Source of the DNA: Gammaproteobacteria bacterium
GTDB taxonomy: Bacteria > Pseudomonadota > Gammaproteobacteria > Steroidobacterales > GCA-2729495
Direction: 5' to 3'
Length of the DNA: 64,000 bases
Assembly: GCA_021773815.1 (NCBI GenBank)
Contig: JAJFJS010000065.1
Span: 1 to 64,000, forward strand
Shown: positions 42,340 to 51,029 of the stretch, piece by piece
How the letters are laid out: the number at the start of each line of letters is the position of its first letter
Position numbering within the stretch: position 1 is the stretch's first letter
Position numbers and translations under genes: made by a program
The notes under the pieces: generated by a model
Databases searched by the model: none
What the model was told of the DNA's origin: nothing
Seen by the model: only the letters and a program-made list of their open reading frames with translations

Positions 42340-43012
42340 TCACTATGAAGTGTGACCGACTCGTCCTAAAGGCGAGCCTCCCACGGCCCAAAGAACAGCG
42401 CCGGGCGGCATCTGCGAGCCACAGTGGGCTTATGTTATCTCCCTCGTCACCAGGGGCGCCCGAAAGAACGCTCGGGATTGGCAGAAACGCCCCACTGTCG
42501 ATGAAGATCCAGCATCACGCATAGCAATTGGCTTGCGGAGCAAAAATCAACCGATACCACATTTCAATAAATATCTAAGCATATGAATTTACTTGCTTAT
42601 CCTTGCTAGACCAAGTATAAAAAGAACTTGAACAACAACATTCTTGCGCAGCAAAAAAATATTGGCGCACGATGATAAGCGCCGGCCTGCTGGCCACGCG
42701 TCAGTAGTTTTCGGAAGTTCAGTGCTCCGATGTCATTTGGGCTTTTCGTGTGCCAGTTGATGGTTACTCGAGCGCCGCGCTAAAAGAAAGATTGCCCTGC
42801 CGGCAACGATAACAGTAGCTATAGCGCGGGAAAGTCAGGCTGACGATTTGCTGGAACGCGAACCCTGAAATACGTGTTGACTCGCTCCATTGCAGGATTC
42901 GCCAGCCACCGCTGACGGTAGCCAGGCTTGTCGGATATCGAAGAAGAATTAAGAGAACAATTTGTATCCCCTCGTGAATCGAGGGCGAGGTTAAAAACCA
43001 AGGGGGGCCCGT
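42340..43012. other. Long AT-rich intergenic region before the deoxysugar cassette
   Basis: A 673-base gap. Its middle (42540-42660) is distinctly AT-rich and carries the promoter candidate at 42593-42621. ORFs drawn through it (42270-42524 plus, 42764-43243 minus) have no family resemblance and the minus one runs under rfbF. No repeat or IS end was recognised. Confidence 0.45.
42593..42621 (+). promoter_or_regulatory. Sigma70-like promoter candidate upstream of rfbF
   Basis: TTGCTT (42593-42598), 17 bases, then TATAAA (42616-42621), in an AT-rich setting about 390 bases before the rfbF start. It is the only well-spaced pair I noticed in the gap. A long leader would result, so an additional promoter nearer the gene is possible. 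Confidence 0.3.
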
Positions 43013-43786
43013 GTGAAAGTCGGCATTCTTGCTGGTGGTTTCGGCAGCAGGTTGGCAGAGGAAACCGAAATTCGCCCAAAACCCATGGTCGAAATCGGTG
43101 GCAGACCTGTGCTCTGGCACATCATGATGCACTATCACACGTACGGTTATCGCGACTTCGTGATTGCCCTCGGCTACAAGGGCGACTTTATCAAGCGCTG
43201 GGCACGGGACATGGTTCGGCTCAACGGCCATTTGCGCGTACACACCCGCACCGGGGAAGTTGATCTCGACCCGATTGAGAATCCTGACTGGACAATCGAC
43301 CTGATCGACACAGGATTAACCACCCTGACCGGAGGGAGAATTAAGCGCCTCGGTCCATGGCTGGGCCATGAAACATTCATGCTGACCTGGGGCGACGGTG
43401 TCAGCGACGTCGACCTCGACAGGCTGGTCGCCTTTCACCGTTCCCATGGAAAGCTGGCCACGATGACAATCGTGCGTCCGGCCGCACGTTACGGGCATCT
43501 GCAACTGGATGGCGATCAGATCGTCAGCTTTGAAGAAAAGCCACAGACCACTGAGGGCTGGATCAACGGTGCGTTTTTCGTACTCGAACCGGGCGTGCTC
43601 GAATACATCGACGGCGATGACGTCATGTTTGAGCACGCGCCGCTGGAACGGTTGGCGGCAGATGGTCAACTGATGGCCTACCGCCATGAAGCCTTCTGGC
43701 AATGCATGGATACTCTGCGAGAAAAAGAGGTTCTTCAGAAACTCTGGGACAGCGGCAACGCCCCCTGGAAGTCTTGGAGAGAATGA
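43013..43786 (+). CDS. rfbF: Glucose-1-phosphate cytidylyltransferase
   Basis: A 257-residue nucleotidyltransferase. The N-terminus MKVGILAGGFGSRLAEETEIRPKPMVEIGGRPVLWHIM (partly quoted) carries the NTP-binding GGxGxR loop and the PKPM lysine. Further family residues are GYKGDFIKRWA, WGDGVSDVDL, VRPAARYGHL and EKPQTTEGWINGAFFVLEP. It makes CDP-glucose from CTP and glucose-1-phosphate, the first step to CDP-linked deoxysugars. The start is GTG with AGGGGGG upstream. Its stop overlaps the next gene's start (ATGATGA-type), so the cassette is an operon. No CDP-glucose 4,6-dehydratase (rfbG) is present here. Confidence 0.94.
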   Translation: MKVGILAGGFGSRLAEETEIRPKPMVEIGGRPVLWHIMMHYHTYGYRDFVIALGYKGDFIKRWARDMVRLNGHLRVHTRTGEVDLDPIENPDWTIDLIDTGLTTLTGGRIKRLGPWLGHETFMLTWGDGVSDVDLDRLVAFHRSHGKLATMTIVRPAARYGHLQLDGDQIVSFEEKPQTTEGWINGAFFVLEPGVLEYIDGDDVMFEHAPLERLAADGQLMAYRHEAFWQCMDTLREKEVLQKLWDSGNAPWKSWRE

Positions 43787-44859
43787 TGGGGCGAATGAAA
43801 ATTTTGCTGACCGGCCATCTCGGTTATATCGGCACGGTACTCACTCCGGCGCTGCTTGCCAGAGGTCACGAGGTCACGGGCCTCGATTCAGATCTCTACC
43901 GGGATTGTACCTTTGCCGGCGAGATCATCGACGTGCCGCTGCTCAATCTCGACATTCGGGATGTCGAGCCCGATCACTTGGCGAATTTCGATGCCATCAT
44001 CCATCTGGCAGGACTCTCCAATGATCCACTTGGTGACTATCGTCCACACCTCACAGAACAGATCAACTACGAAGGATCTGTCCGGCTGGCCCGGCTCGCA
44101 AAGGAATCCGGCGTCTCACGATTTCTGTTCGCATCTTCGTGCAGCAATTACGGCCAGGCGGGAGACAGCTTCCTGGATGAATCCGCCGTTTTCAATCCGG
44201 TAACCCCTTACGGTGAGTCGAAAGCGAGTGTTGAAAAAGCCGTTTCGACAATGGCAGACGAGACATTTTCCCCGACTTTTCTGCGGGCCTCGACGGCCTA
44301 TGGGGTCTCTCCCCGGTTACGATTTGACCTGGTCGTCAATAATCTTACGGCCTGGGCGGTGACGACCGGTGAGGTTCACCTGAAAAGCGACGGCTCTCCC
44401 TGGCGTCCGATTGTGCACGTCCAGGATATTGCGCAAGCCTACACAGTGATTCTTGAATCCGACCGTCAACTCATTCACAACGCCGCGTTCAATATCGGCA
44501 CGACGACGGAAAACTACCGGATTCGGGAAATTGCCGACCTGGTGCGGCAAATCGTGCCAAATTGCGAGGTGGGGTTTGCTGCCGATGCGGGCCCCGACGC
44601 CCGCAACTACCGGGTTGACTGCAATCATATAGCCAGAACCCTGCACAACTTTAAGCCCCAATGGACTGCCCGCCGCGGCATCGAAGAGCTCTTCGAGGCC
44701 TATACGCGAGTGGGGCTGTCGCTGGAGGAACTTGAAGGCGAGCGATTCAAGCGAATTGCTCATGTCAAAAAACTGATCAGGGACGGCAAACTGGACGACG
44801 ATTTGCGGTGGGTCAGCAAAACAGAGACCGGGAAGGTTGCTCGTGCCGTCAACATTTGA
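43783..44859 (+). CDS. NAD-dependent epimerase/dehydratase (extended SDR)
   Basis: The start ATG at 43783 overlaps the rfbF stop; the longer track ORF is a read-through. The 358-residue protein has the Rossmann motif TGHLGYIGTVL, DAIIHLAGLSNDPLG, a catalytic Ser in FASSCSNYG and a YGESK (YxxxK) pair near residue 145, followed by RASTAYG, as in NDP-sugar epimerases and reductases. C-terminal substrate-domain segments (FNIGTTTENYRIREIADLV) match the family. It probably modifies a keto-deoxysugar nucleotide. The exact reaction is unknown. Confidence 0.9.
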   Translation: MMGRMKILLTGHLGYIGTVLTPALLARGHEVTGLDSDLYRDCTFAGEIIDVPLLNLDIRDVEPDHLANFDAIIHLAGLSNDPLGDYRPHLTEQINYEGSVRLARLAKESGVSRFLFASSCSNYGQAGDSFLDESAVFNPVTPYGESKASVEKAVSTMADETFSPTFLRASTAYGVSPRLRFDLVVNNLTAWAVTTGEVHLKSDGSPWRPIVHVQDIAQAYTVILESDRQLIHNAAFNIGTTTENYRIREIADLVRQIVPNCEVGFAADAGPDARNYRVDCNHIARTLHNFKPQWTARRGIEELFEAYTRVGLSLEELEGERFKRIAHVKKLIRDGKLDDDLRWVSKTETGKVARAVNI

Positions 44860-46075
44860 AAGCCGTTGCCGGTCCTGTGACTCTGACAATCTGGAGGTAT
44901 TCCTGGATCTGGGCAACACGCCGTTGGCAGACCGCCTGGTCAGCGCCGATGCGCTTGATGCGCCGGAGCCGCGCTATCCCCTCAAGGTGGCCTTCTGTCA
45001 CGACTGTAGCCTGGTCCAGATTCTCGAGACGGTCGATCCAGAAGTATTGTTTACCGACAACTATCCATATTTTTCGTCGATTTCTCCGTTCCTTCTGCAG
45101 CACTCGCGCGATAACGCGCTCGACCTGATCGAACGACGCAGGCTCGACCAGGATAGCCTCGTGGTTGAACTCGCCAGCAACGACGGTTACCTGCTCAAGA
45201 ACTACGTCGAGTCAGGCATCACTGTGCTGGGCATCGACCCGGCGGACGGACCGGCCGAAGCTGCCGAACGGATAAACGTACCCACCCTGTGCGATTTTTT
45301 TACCATCGATCTGGCCCGGCGCCTGGCGGATCAGGGCAAACTCGCCGATGTCGTTCACGGCAACAACGTTCTCGCGCACGTGGCAGATACCAACGGCTTT
45401 GTCGAGGGAATAAAGATACTGCTGAAACCCACGGGTATCGCCGTTATCGAAGTTCCCTATCTCAAATCACTGATTGACCACTGTGAGTTTGACACCATCT
45501 ATCACGAGCACCTCTGCTATTTCTCGGTGACGGCACTGGACAAGCTGTTTCGACGCCATGGTCTATATCTGAACGAAATCAAACATCTTGGCATTCACGG
45601 CGGCTCGCTTCGCCTTTACGTCGAACCGATCGAAGACGTGCAAGCATCCGTATCGGAAGCACTGGCAGATGAGTACGCACTGGGTATCGACACAATCCGA
45701 TACTTCGAAGACTTTTCCTTACGGGTTCAGCACGTTAAACAATCTCTGCTCGCATTGCTCAGGAACCTTAAAGCTGAAGGCAAGCGTATTGGTGCGTACG
45801 GCGCGGCCGCAAAGGGAGCGACGCTGATCAATTTTATTGGCATCGATACCGGCCTGATCGACTTCGTAGTGGATCGAAATGTTCACAAGCACGGCAAGCG
45901 AATGCCGGGTCAGAGAATCCCGATTCTTCCCGCCGAGCAACTGATCGAACTGATGCCGGACTATGTACTGTTGCTTGCATGGAATTTCGCAGACGAGATT
46001 CGGTCCGAGCAAAACGCCTACGAGGCCAGCGGGGGACAATTTATTGTGCCGATACCGGAGCCCGGAATCCTGTGA
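44843..46075 (+). CDS. NDP-sugar C-methyltransferase-like protein (zinc-finger methyltransferase)
   Basis: A 410-residue three-domain methyltransferase. An N-terminal zinc-binding part has Cys in CRSCDSDN and FCHDCSLVQ. A SAM-binding middle shows VVELASNDGYLLKNY and VLGIDPADG. The C-terminal Methyltransf_14-like domain has IGAYGAAAKGATLINFIGI and DYVLLLAWNFADEI. This plan matches TylCIII-type C-3 methyltransferases of branched deoxysugars; the His-Glu pair YHEHLCYFS is present. The GTG at 44843 with GGGAAGG upstream is preferred over the TTG at 44837. The gene overlaps the epimerase 3' end by 17 bases. Confidence 0.9.
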   Translation: MPSTFESRCRSCDSDNLEVFLDLGNTPLADRLVSADALDAPEPRYPLKVAFCHDCSLVQILETVDPEVLFTDNYPYFSSISPFLLQHSRDNALDLIERRRLDQDSLVVELASNDGYLLKNYVESGITVLGIDPADGPAEAAERINVPTLCDFFTIDLARRLADQGKLADVVHGNNVLAHVADTNGFVEGIKILLKPTGIAVIEVPYLKSLIDHCEFDTIYHEHLCYFSVTALDKLFRRHGLYLNEIKHLGIHGGSLRLYVEPIEDVQASVSEALADEYALGIDTIRYFEDFSLRVQHVKQSLLALLRNLKAEGKRIGAYGAAAKGATLINFIGIDTGLIDFVVDRNVHKHGKRMPGQRIPILPAEQLIELMPDYVLLLAWNFADEIRSEQNAYEASGGQFIVPIPEPGIL

Positions 46076-46135
46076 CCCCACAGAATCGAATGATCACAAT
46101 CAACGGATACCTCTAAATGGAGCCAGGAAATAGTC

Positions 46136-47317
46136 GTGGGTGAGTTTCAGTGCCCATCTTGCCGGAACGGCGTAATGACCTCGTTCTACCGGGTTCCTTC
46201 GGTGCCCACCAATAGCTGCCTGCAATTTGATACGGTGGAAGAAGCGATGTCGTACCCCTGTGGGGACATTGATCTCGGTTTCTGCGACGGATGCGGGTTC
46301 ATTTCCAATATGGCGTTCGATGCAGCATTAACTGAGTATTCGTCACGCTACGAAGAAACGCAGGGATACTCTCCGGTATTCCAAAAGTTTCACCACGATC
46401 TTGCAGACCGTTTGTTACAGCGACATCGTCTTACCAACCGCCGAATTCTCGAGATAGGTTGCGGCAAGGGTGAATTTCTGGCCCTGCTGAGTGAAATGGG
46501 AAACAACGAGGGCATCGGCTTCGACCCGGGTTATCGTGACGAACGTTTTGAATCGGACGCGAAAGGCCGTTTGACGTTTATCAAGGATTTCTATTCCGAA
46601 AAGTATGCGAAGTATTCGGCCGATTTCATCTGCTGCAAAATGACGCTCGAACATATCCACGCCACAGCCGATTTCATCGGCACTCTGCGAGCCAGCATCG
46701 GAGACGATCTCGATACCATCGTGTTCTTCCAGGTCCCGGAGGCGATGCGAATCATCCGGGACTGTGCTTTCGAGGATATCTATTACGAACATTGTTCATA
46801 CTTTTCCCCGGGCTCGCTGGCGTCGCTGTTTCGACGTGCCGGCTTCCGGATATTGGATCTGTCCACCGAGTACGATGATCAGTATCTGACGATTGAAGCA
46901 CAACCTGTCGACGGCACGGACACTGGCGTTCGCTTAGCGAACGAGGAGAGCCTGGATGATCTCCGATCATTAGTGGCGACTTTTCCGGCTCGGTCCAGCA
47001 AGAAGATCAATGAGTGGCGTCATACCCTGGCTACACTGCAGCAGGACGATGCCAGGGTCGTCCTGTGGGGCTCCGGATCCAAGGCGGTGTCATTTCTGAC
47101 GACCGTGGACAGCGATCGCTACATAGAATATGCGGCGGACATAAACCCGCACCGCCACGACCATTACATCCCAAAAACGGGGCAAAGAATTGTTGCGCCG
47201 GAATTCCTCAAAGAGTACCGACCGGACGCTGTAATCGTCATGAATCGGATCTACACGAATGAAATTACGGCGGACCTCAATGCAATGGGACTTTCGCCGA
47301 CCATTCTCGCGCTGTAG
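46136..47317 (+). CDS. Second zinc-finger SAM methyltransferase
   Basis: A 393-residue protein with the same architecture as its neighbour but only distant sequence. The zinc region is CPSCRNG...FCDGCGFISNMAFD. The SAM loop is ILEIGCGKGEFLALL with GIGFDPGY. An acid-base pair lies in YYEHCSYFSPGSL. The C-terminal domain has VVLWGSGSKAVSFL and ends PDAVIVMNRIYTNEI. It starts at GTG with AGGAA upstream, 60 bases after the previous gene. It probably methylates another sugar nucleotide position or a carbohydrate intermediate. Confidence 0.86.
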   Translation: MGEFQCPSCRNGVMTSFYRVPSVPTNSCLQFDTVEEAMSYPCGDIDLGFCDGCGFISNMAFDAALTEYSSRYEETQGYSPVFQKFHHDLADRLLQRHRLTNRRILEIGCGKGEFLALLSEMGNNEGIGFDPGYRDERFESDAKGRLTFIKDFYSEKYAKYSADFICCKMTLEHIHATADFIGTLRASIGDDLDTIVFFQVPEAMRIIRDCAFEDIYYEHCSYFSPGSLASLFRRAGFRILDLSTEYDDQYLTIEAQPVDGTDTGVRLANEESLDDLRSLVATFPARSSKKINEWRHTLATLQQDDARVVLWGSGSKAVSFLTTVDSDRYIEYAADINPHRHDHYIPKTGQRIVAPEFLKEYRPDAVIVMNRIYTNEITADLNAMGLSPTILAL

Positions 47318-47323
47318 GCCACC

Positions 47324-47626
47324 GTGTCCCTTCCGATTGATACTTGTCCAGTTGGCATCGGCCGGAAACTCGCGCAATTGCGATCGTTCGACGCGCCCGC
47401 ATTTTGCAACGTATGGTTGGCATCCGCCGCAGAATCACGCGCGGCGCTACAGGGGAAAGTTTTCCAGCGCCGACTGCAGGCGCTGCGGACATCTATTCAA
47501 CGCGTCATTCGACGAATCGTTGCCAGAATACGAATCGCACCTATTGTGATCATGAATCCCGTCTATACCAGAGAAATCGGGGTCCAGAATACTCAATCAG
47601 TCCCGGCCGCGGTCTCCCCGGCCTGA
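47324..47626 (+). pseudogene. Decayed third zinc-finger methyltransferase (internal deletion and frameshift)
   Basis: Two frames must be joined. Frame 2 reads DTCPVG...FDAPAFCNVWLASAAESRAALQGK, matching the N-terminal zinc region of these methyltransferases. Frame 0 then continues ADCRRCGHLFNASFDESLPEYES, the second Cys pair. Frame 2 resumes with IVIMNPVYTREIGVQ, the C-terminal motif of the gene just upstream (VIVMNRIYTNEI). The whole SAM domain is missing. This is a relic of a paralogue. Confidence 0.7.
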
Positions 47627-47658
47627 ACAGCAGTGCCGGGATCCAGGGAGCGCATGCA

Positions 47659-48546
47659 ATGAAGGAACGGTTGCCGAAGTTGACGATCGGCATGCCCGTC
47701 TTCAATGCGGAGAAATACCTCGAAAAAACCCTGGACGGGTTACTGATCCAGACCTTTGACGACTTTGAAATCATCCTTTCCGATAATGGGTCGACCGACA
47801 ACACGCAGGCAATTTGCGAGCGATATGTCGAACTGGATAAACGTATTCGCTATCACCGCAGCGCCCGAAATCGTGGTGCCGCATGGAACTTCAACCACAC
47901 CTTCCGATTGGCACGCGGAAAGTACTTCAAATGGACAGCGCACGACGATCTGCACAAGCCGGAATTCCTGCAACGCTGTGTCGCCGTTCTTGACCAGGAT
48001 CCGGAGGTCGTGCTCTGTTTCGCCAGGACCATATTCATCGATGCTGAAGATCGGGAGCTGAGAGAATATATCTACCCGTTTGACCTGACTGATGCCCCGA
48101 GGCATGTGCGGTTTCGGTATTTTGCCGTCGGCGGACACATTGTCCATGAAATCTTCGGCATCATTCGTTCGGAAGCGCTGAAAAAGTCAGCGCTGATTGG
48201 CGGCTACCTGGGTTCAGACCTCGTCCTTCTCGGCCAGCTGGCGTTGCAGGGCAAGTTTTGCCAGGTCCCGGAAATATTGTTCCTGCACCGTGAACATGAG
48301 CAAAGATCAATGATCAACCCGCAGGGCGCAGAAACGGTGACCCAGTGGTACGACGCATCAAAGTCGGGCCGATTCGTCATGCCCTATTGGCGACGGGTAT
48401 TTGAAAATGCCAGGTCTGTTGTGAAGATTCCGATGCCAATGACCGATCGCGCGAGGTGTGCAGTCGAAGTACTCCGGTCATGCCGGTGGAACCAGGCCTA
48501 TCTCGTCTCGGAATTGAAGTCTGTTATCACATCTCTGCGGAAATAG
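47659..48546 (+). CDS. GT2-family glycosyltransferase
   Basis: The ATG at 47659 has AGGGAG upstream and gives 295 residues; the longer track start runs through the relic gene. The GT-A fold begins PKLTIGMPVFNAEKYLEKTLDGLLIQ, then IILSDNGSTDNT, and the DxD-like site is WTAHDDLHKPEFL. It should transfer an activated sugar to a glycan acceptor, plausibly the deoxysugar made by the cassette. The C-terminus is soluble, with no clear membrane helix. Confidence 0.9.
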   Translation: MKERLPKLTIGMPVFNAEKYLEKTLDGLLIQTFDDFEIILSDNGSTDNTQAICERYVELDKRIRYHRSARNRGAAWNFNHTFRLARGKYFKWTAHDDLHKPEFLQRCVAVLDQDPEVVLCFARTIFIDAEDRELREYIYPFDLTDAPRHVRFRYFAVGGHIVHEIFGIIRSEALKKSALIGGYLGSDLVLLGQLALQGKFCQVPEILFLHREHEQRSMINPQGAETVTQWYDASKSGRFVMPYWRRVFENARSVVKIPMPMTDRARCAVEVLRSCRWNQAYLVSELKSVITSLRK

Positions 48547-49108
48547 AGCCGCATACGCCGGCTTCGATCGATTGATAACAGACTTTCACCTGGTATGGAC
48601 ACCCATCTGGAAGTGACCGCGTTGGTTTGATGCCAACTCCGATCGAGCGACGGGCTGAACACTTAAAGACAGTGGAAAGCCGAATTCAATCCGAAGTTTT
48701 TCAACGAAACCAAACCACTGTCGAGGGTGAGCAGTCGATATTTAGGCTGGTTCGTTTGAAGGCTCAACTGAGCGACGGGCCGATTCCGACCCGTCGCAGC
48801 GTATCCGTGCTGACACCGCGCCCGGCACAGCCGTCTGCCAACTGGCGGTAGCACGATACCGTGCGCAATCGTTCCGGGATTAGCGCCTTTCTCTTGTAAA
48901 TCCGGATCGATTTGACCGTCCCACCGCCCTGATCGGCATCTTGACCAATCCTGAATACAGACATCCTCGATCGCTTTGGCCACAAGGACTAACCCTGAAG
49001 CGAACTTCAGTGTCAACAATAATTAATTGAATATTTCACGCAGGCGGCGCGAAACACTTTGGAGCAATAGGCATTAATCGGTACCTGATCCGATCGGTCA
49101 GTCGATTC
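48547..49108. other. Intergenic, end of accessory region
   Basis: A 562-base gap between convergent genes. It holds one hairpin, CGACGGG-10-CCCGTCG (about 48773-48796), without a T run. ORFs through it have no recognisable content. Both flanking genes end here, so no promoter is expected. Confidence 0.4.
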
Positions 49109-49804
49109 TTAACAATCCGGTTCGCTATCCGCTGCATCCGGTTGACCGGGTTTTACGGCACTATACAATGCCATCGTTCCGTACACGGTGCCAAATGATT
49201 GCCGCTGCGAGACCTGAATAAATCCAGCTTGCTCAAAAAGCTCAATCAGCTTTCCAGAAACGTTGTCCTGTGTATTCTCGAAACCATCCAAAGCCTGAAC
49301 CAGAAGAAAAAGCCCCCGCATCAACATGTTGGCAGCCAGACCCCAGTCAGCGATATGCAGCTCCGCACCAGGCCTGAGGACCCGGAATAATTCTTGCGCT
49401 GTACGCTGCTTGTTTTCCCATGACAAATGGTGAAAAAACAAGCTTGAAACCACCCGGTCAAATTGCGCTTCCGGATACGGAAGGTCATACGACAGTGCCT
49501 GGTCAAATTGCACGACGACATCGGCCTTCTGCGCTTTGCTGGATGCAATGGCCAAAATTGCCGGATCGCCGTCGATACCGGTAACATCGCAATGCGGCTG
49601 ACTTTGTTTGATCCAGATCGCCAGAGTTCCGGTACCGGAGGCAACATCGAGAATCCGTTGACCTGTTACAAAACGCGCCTGCTCGATCAACGCTCGCTTG
49701 AACACACTTTCACGTGTTGTCGCACCCACTACCGCGTCGTACCAAGGCGTAAGCCAGTGGTAGCCCAATGCGGGCACATAGTCGGACTCGGAAGAATGCT
49801 TCAT
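49109..49804 (-). CDS. UbiE/COQ5-like class I SAM methyltransferase
   Basis: I choose the ATG at 49804 (MKHSSESDYVPALGYHWLTPWYD), with GGAGT five bases before it, over the TTG at 49834. The 231-residue protein has the SAM loop ILDVASGTGTLAIW, the acidic residue in VTGIDGDPAIL and the LPYPEAQFDRVVSSLFFHHL segment typical of UbiE-like enzymes. The acceptor is unknown. It is the last gene of the minus-strand metabolic block, 106 bases after the transaldolase end. Confidence 0.88.
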   Translation of the reverse strand: MKHSSESDYVPALGYHWLTPWYDAVVGATTRESVFKRALIEQARFVTGQRILDVASGTGTLAIWIKQSQPHCDVTGIDGDPAILAIASSKAQKADVVVQFDQALSYDLPYPEAQFDRVVSSLFFHHLSWENKQRTAQELFRVLRPGAELHIADWGLAANMLMRGLFLLVQALDGFENTQDNVSGKLIELFEQAGFIQVSQRQSFGTVYGTMALYSAVKPGQPDAADSEPDC

Positions 49805-49909
49805 GACCACTCCATTTTCGGCAGTCGTTGTCAAAACGTTCCTAAAGGCGCAGCTAAATTGTCCCTGAGGGCCTGCCTAGCGAGAATCGTTATGCTACCG
49901 ATTCCATCT

Positions 49910-51029
49910 TCATAATCTGTTCTCTTCCGCCGAATCAAGCGCTTTGCAGCGACGGGACTCGATCCGTGCCATGAGTCGATCGAATGGCGCAAAATTTTTC
50001 GCCACGCCGTCACGTTCAAGTGTGTCCGCAACTCTCTCAAGGTCGATCCCTGTTGAAGCGAACCGCTTCCGCCGCATCCAGTGCCTCATCAAGCTGTGGC
50101 CGGGGGGCTCCGTGATCACGATAGGCATTCAGCGTCGCCATCGGCACAGTCGTTACCGTATCGCGACCAATCAATGCCTCTATGTATTTGACATCACTGA
50201 ACGCCGGATTCTTTGTGCCCGTACTCGCCCATAGCAGTCGTTGCTTCATCGCTCGATGCCCGACCAGGGAATGCCAACACGATTGCTCAAGGCTCGCATT
50301 GAAGGCCCGCCGGGCGAGTTTGGCGCTCGCGACGGCCGCCTTTCTATGCAACCCGATACCCGCGGGTGTGGGAGTCTCATCAAGCTTTTCATCTACAAGA
50401 GAATCGATCCGACTGACAAAAAAACTGGCGACCGAGGCAATCTGTTCTATTTCAAGATCCAGAACCAATCGATCTTCCAAGCCCTGCCAATAGGCTTCGA
50501 TTACGGCCCTGTATCGTGCGACGCCGAAGAGTAGCGTTACATTCACATTGAGGCCGGCAAAAATGAGCTGCCGGATGGCCGGCGGTCCCGCCTTGGTCGC
50601 GGGTATCTTGATCATCGCATTCGTCCGATCGATGGCGCGCCAAAGGCGCCGCGCCTCAATTACCGTCTCCGCAGTGTTATGGGCAAGGTGAGGTGACACC
50701 TCCAAACTTACGAAACCGTCCACCCCGTTTGAAAGCTCATATGTTTCGCGTAACACATCAGCAGCATGCTGAATGTCTTCGATGACCAGTCGCTCGTAGA
50801 TATCAGCCACGCCATCGCCGGAACGTGCACGTTCGTCGATAATCGCATCATAGTATCGAGACTCTGCGATCGCTCGCTCGAAAATTGCCGGATTGGACGT
50901 CACGCCACTCACTTCATCATCGATAATCAGACGCGCCAGGGTTCCATCCTCGAGGTATTCGCGACAAATATCGTCCAGCCAAATGCTTTGGCCGAGCCTT
51001 GCTAACGACTGCAAGTGGCTATTTGGCAT
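49910..51029 (-). pseudogene. tal: Transaldolase, frameshifted near its 3' end
   Basis: The first frame (to 50037) gives about 330 residues of transaldolase: GQSIWLDDICREYL, VSGVTSNPAIFERAI, GFVSLEVSPHLAHNT, the Schiff-base Lys in NAMIKIPATKAG, and NVTLLFGVARY. It then ends abruptly in ...AEAVRFNRDRP. The next frame continues the expected C-terminus, FASTGIDLERVADTLERDG and FAPFDRLMARI, to a stop at 49910. One extra base (or two missing) near 50055-50075 would explain this. The catalytic part is complete. The gene overlaps the phosphoketolase stop by 11 bases. It may be a true mutation, a sequencing error or still active. Confidence 0.8.

Noticed and set aside
42764-43243. 159-codon minus-strand ORF before and under rfbF
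   Set aside because: It overlaps the N-terminus of a clear rfbF and shows no family resemblance.
48773-48796. Hairpin CGACGGG/CCCGTCG in the 48.5-49.1 kb gap
   Set aside because: No T run on either strand and no gene end close by; not enough for a terminator.
48627-48851. 74-codon plus-strand ORF in the gap after the glycosyltransferase
   Set aside because: No ribosome site, no domain, and composition of noncoding DNA.
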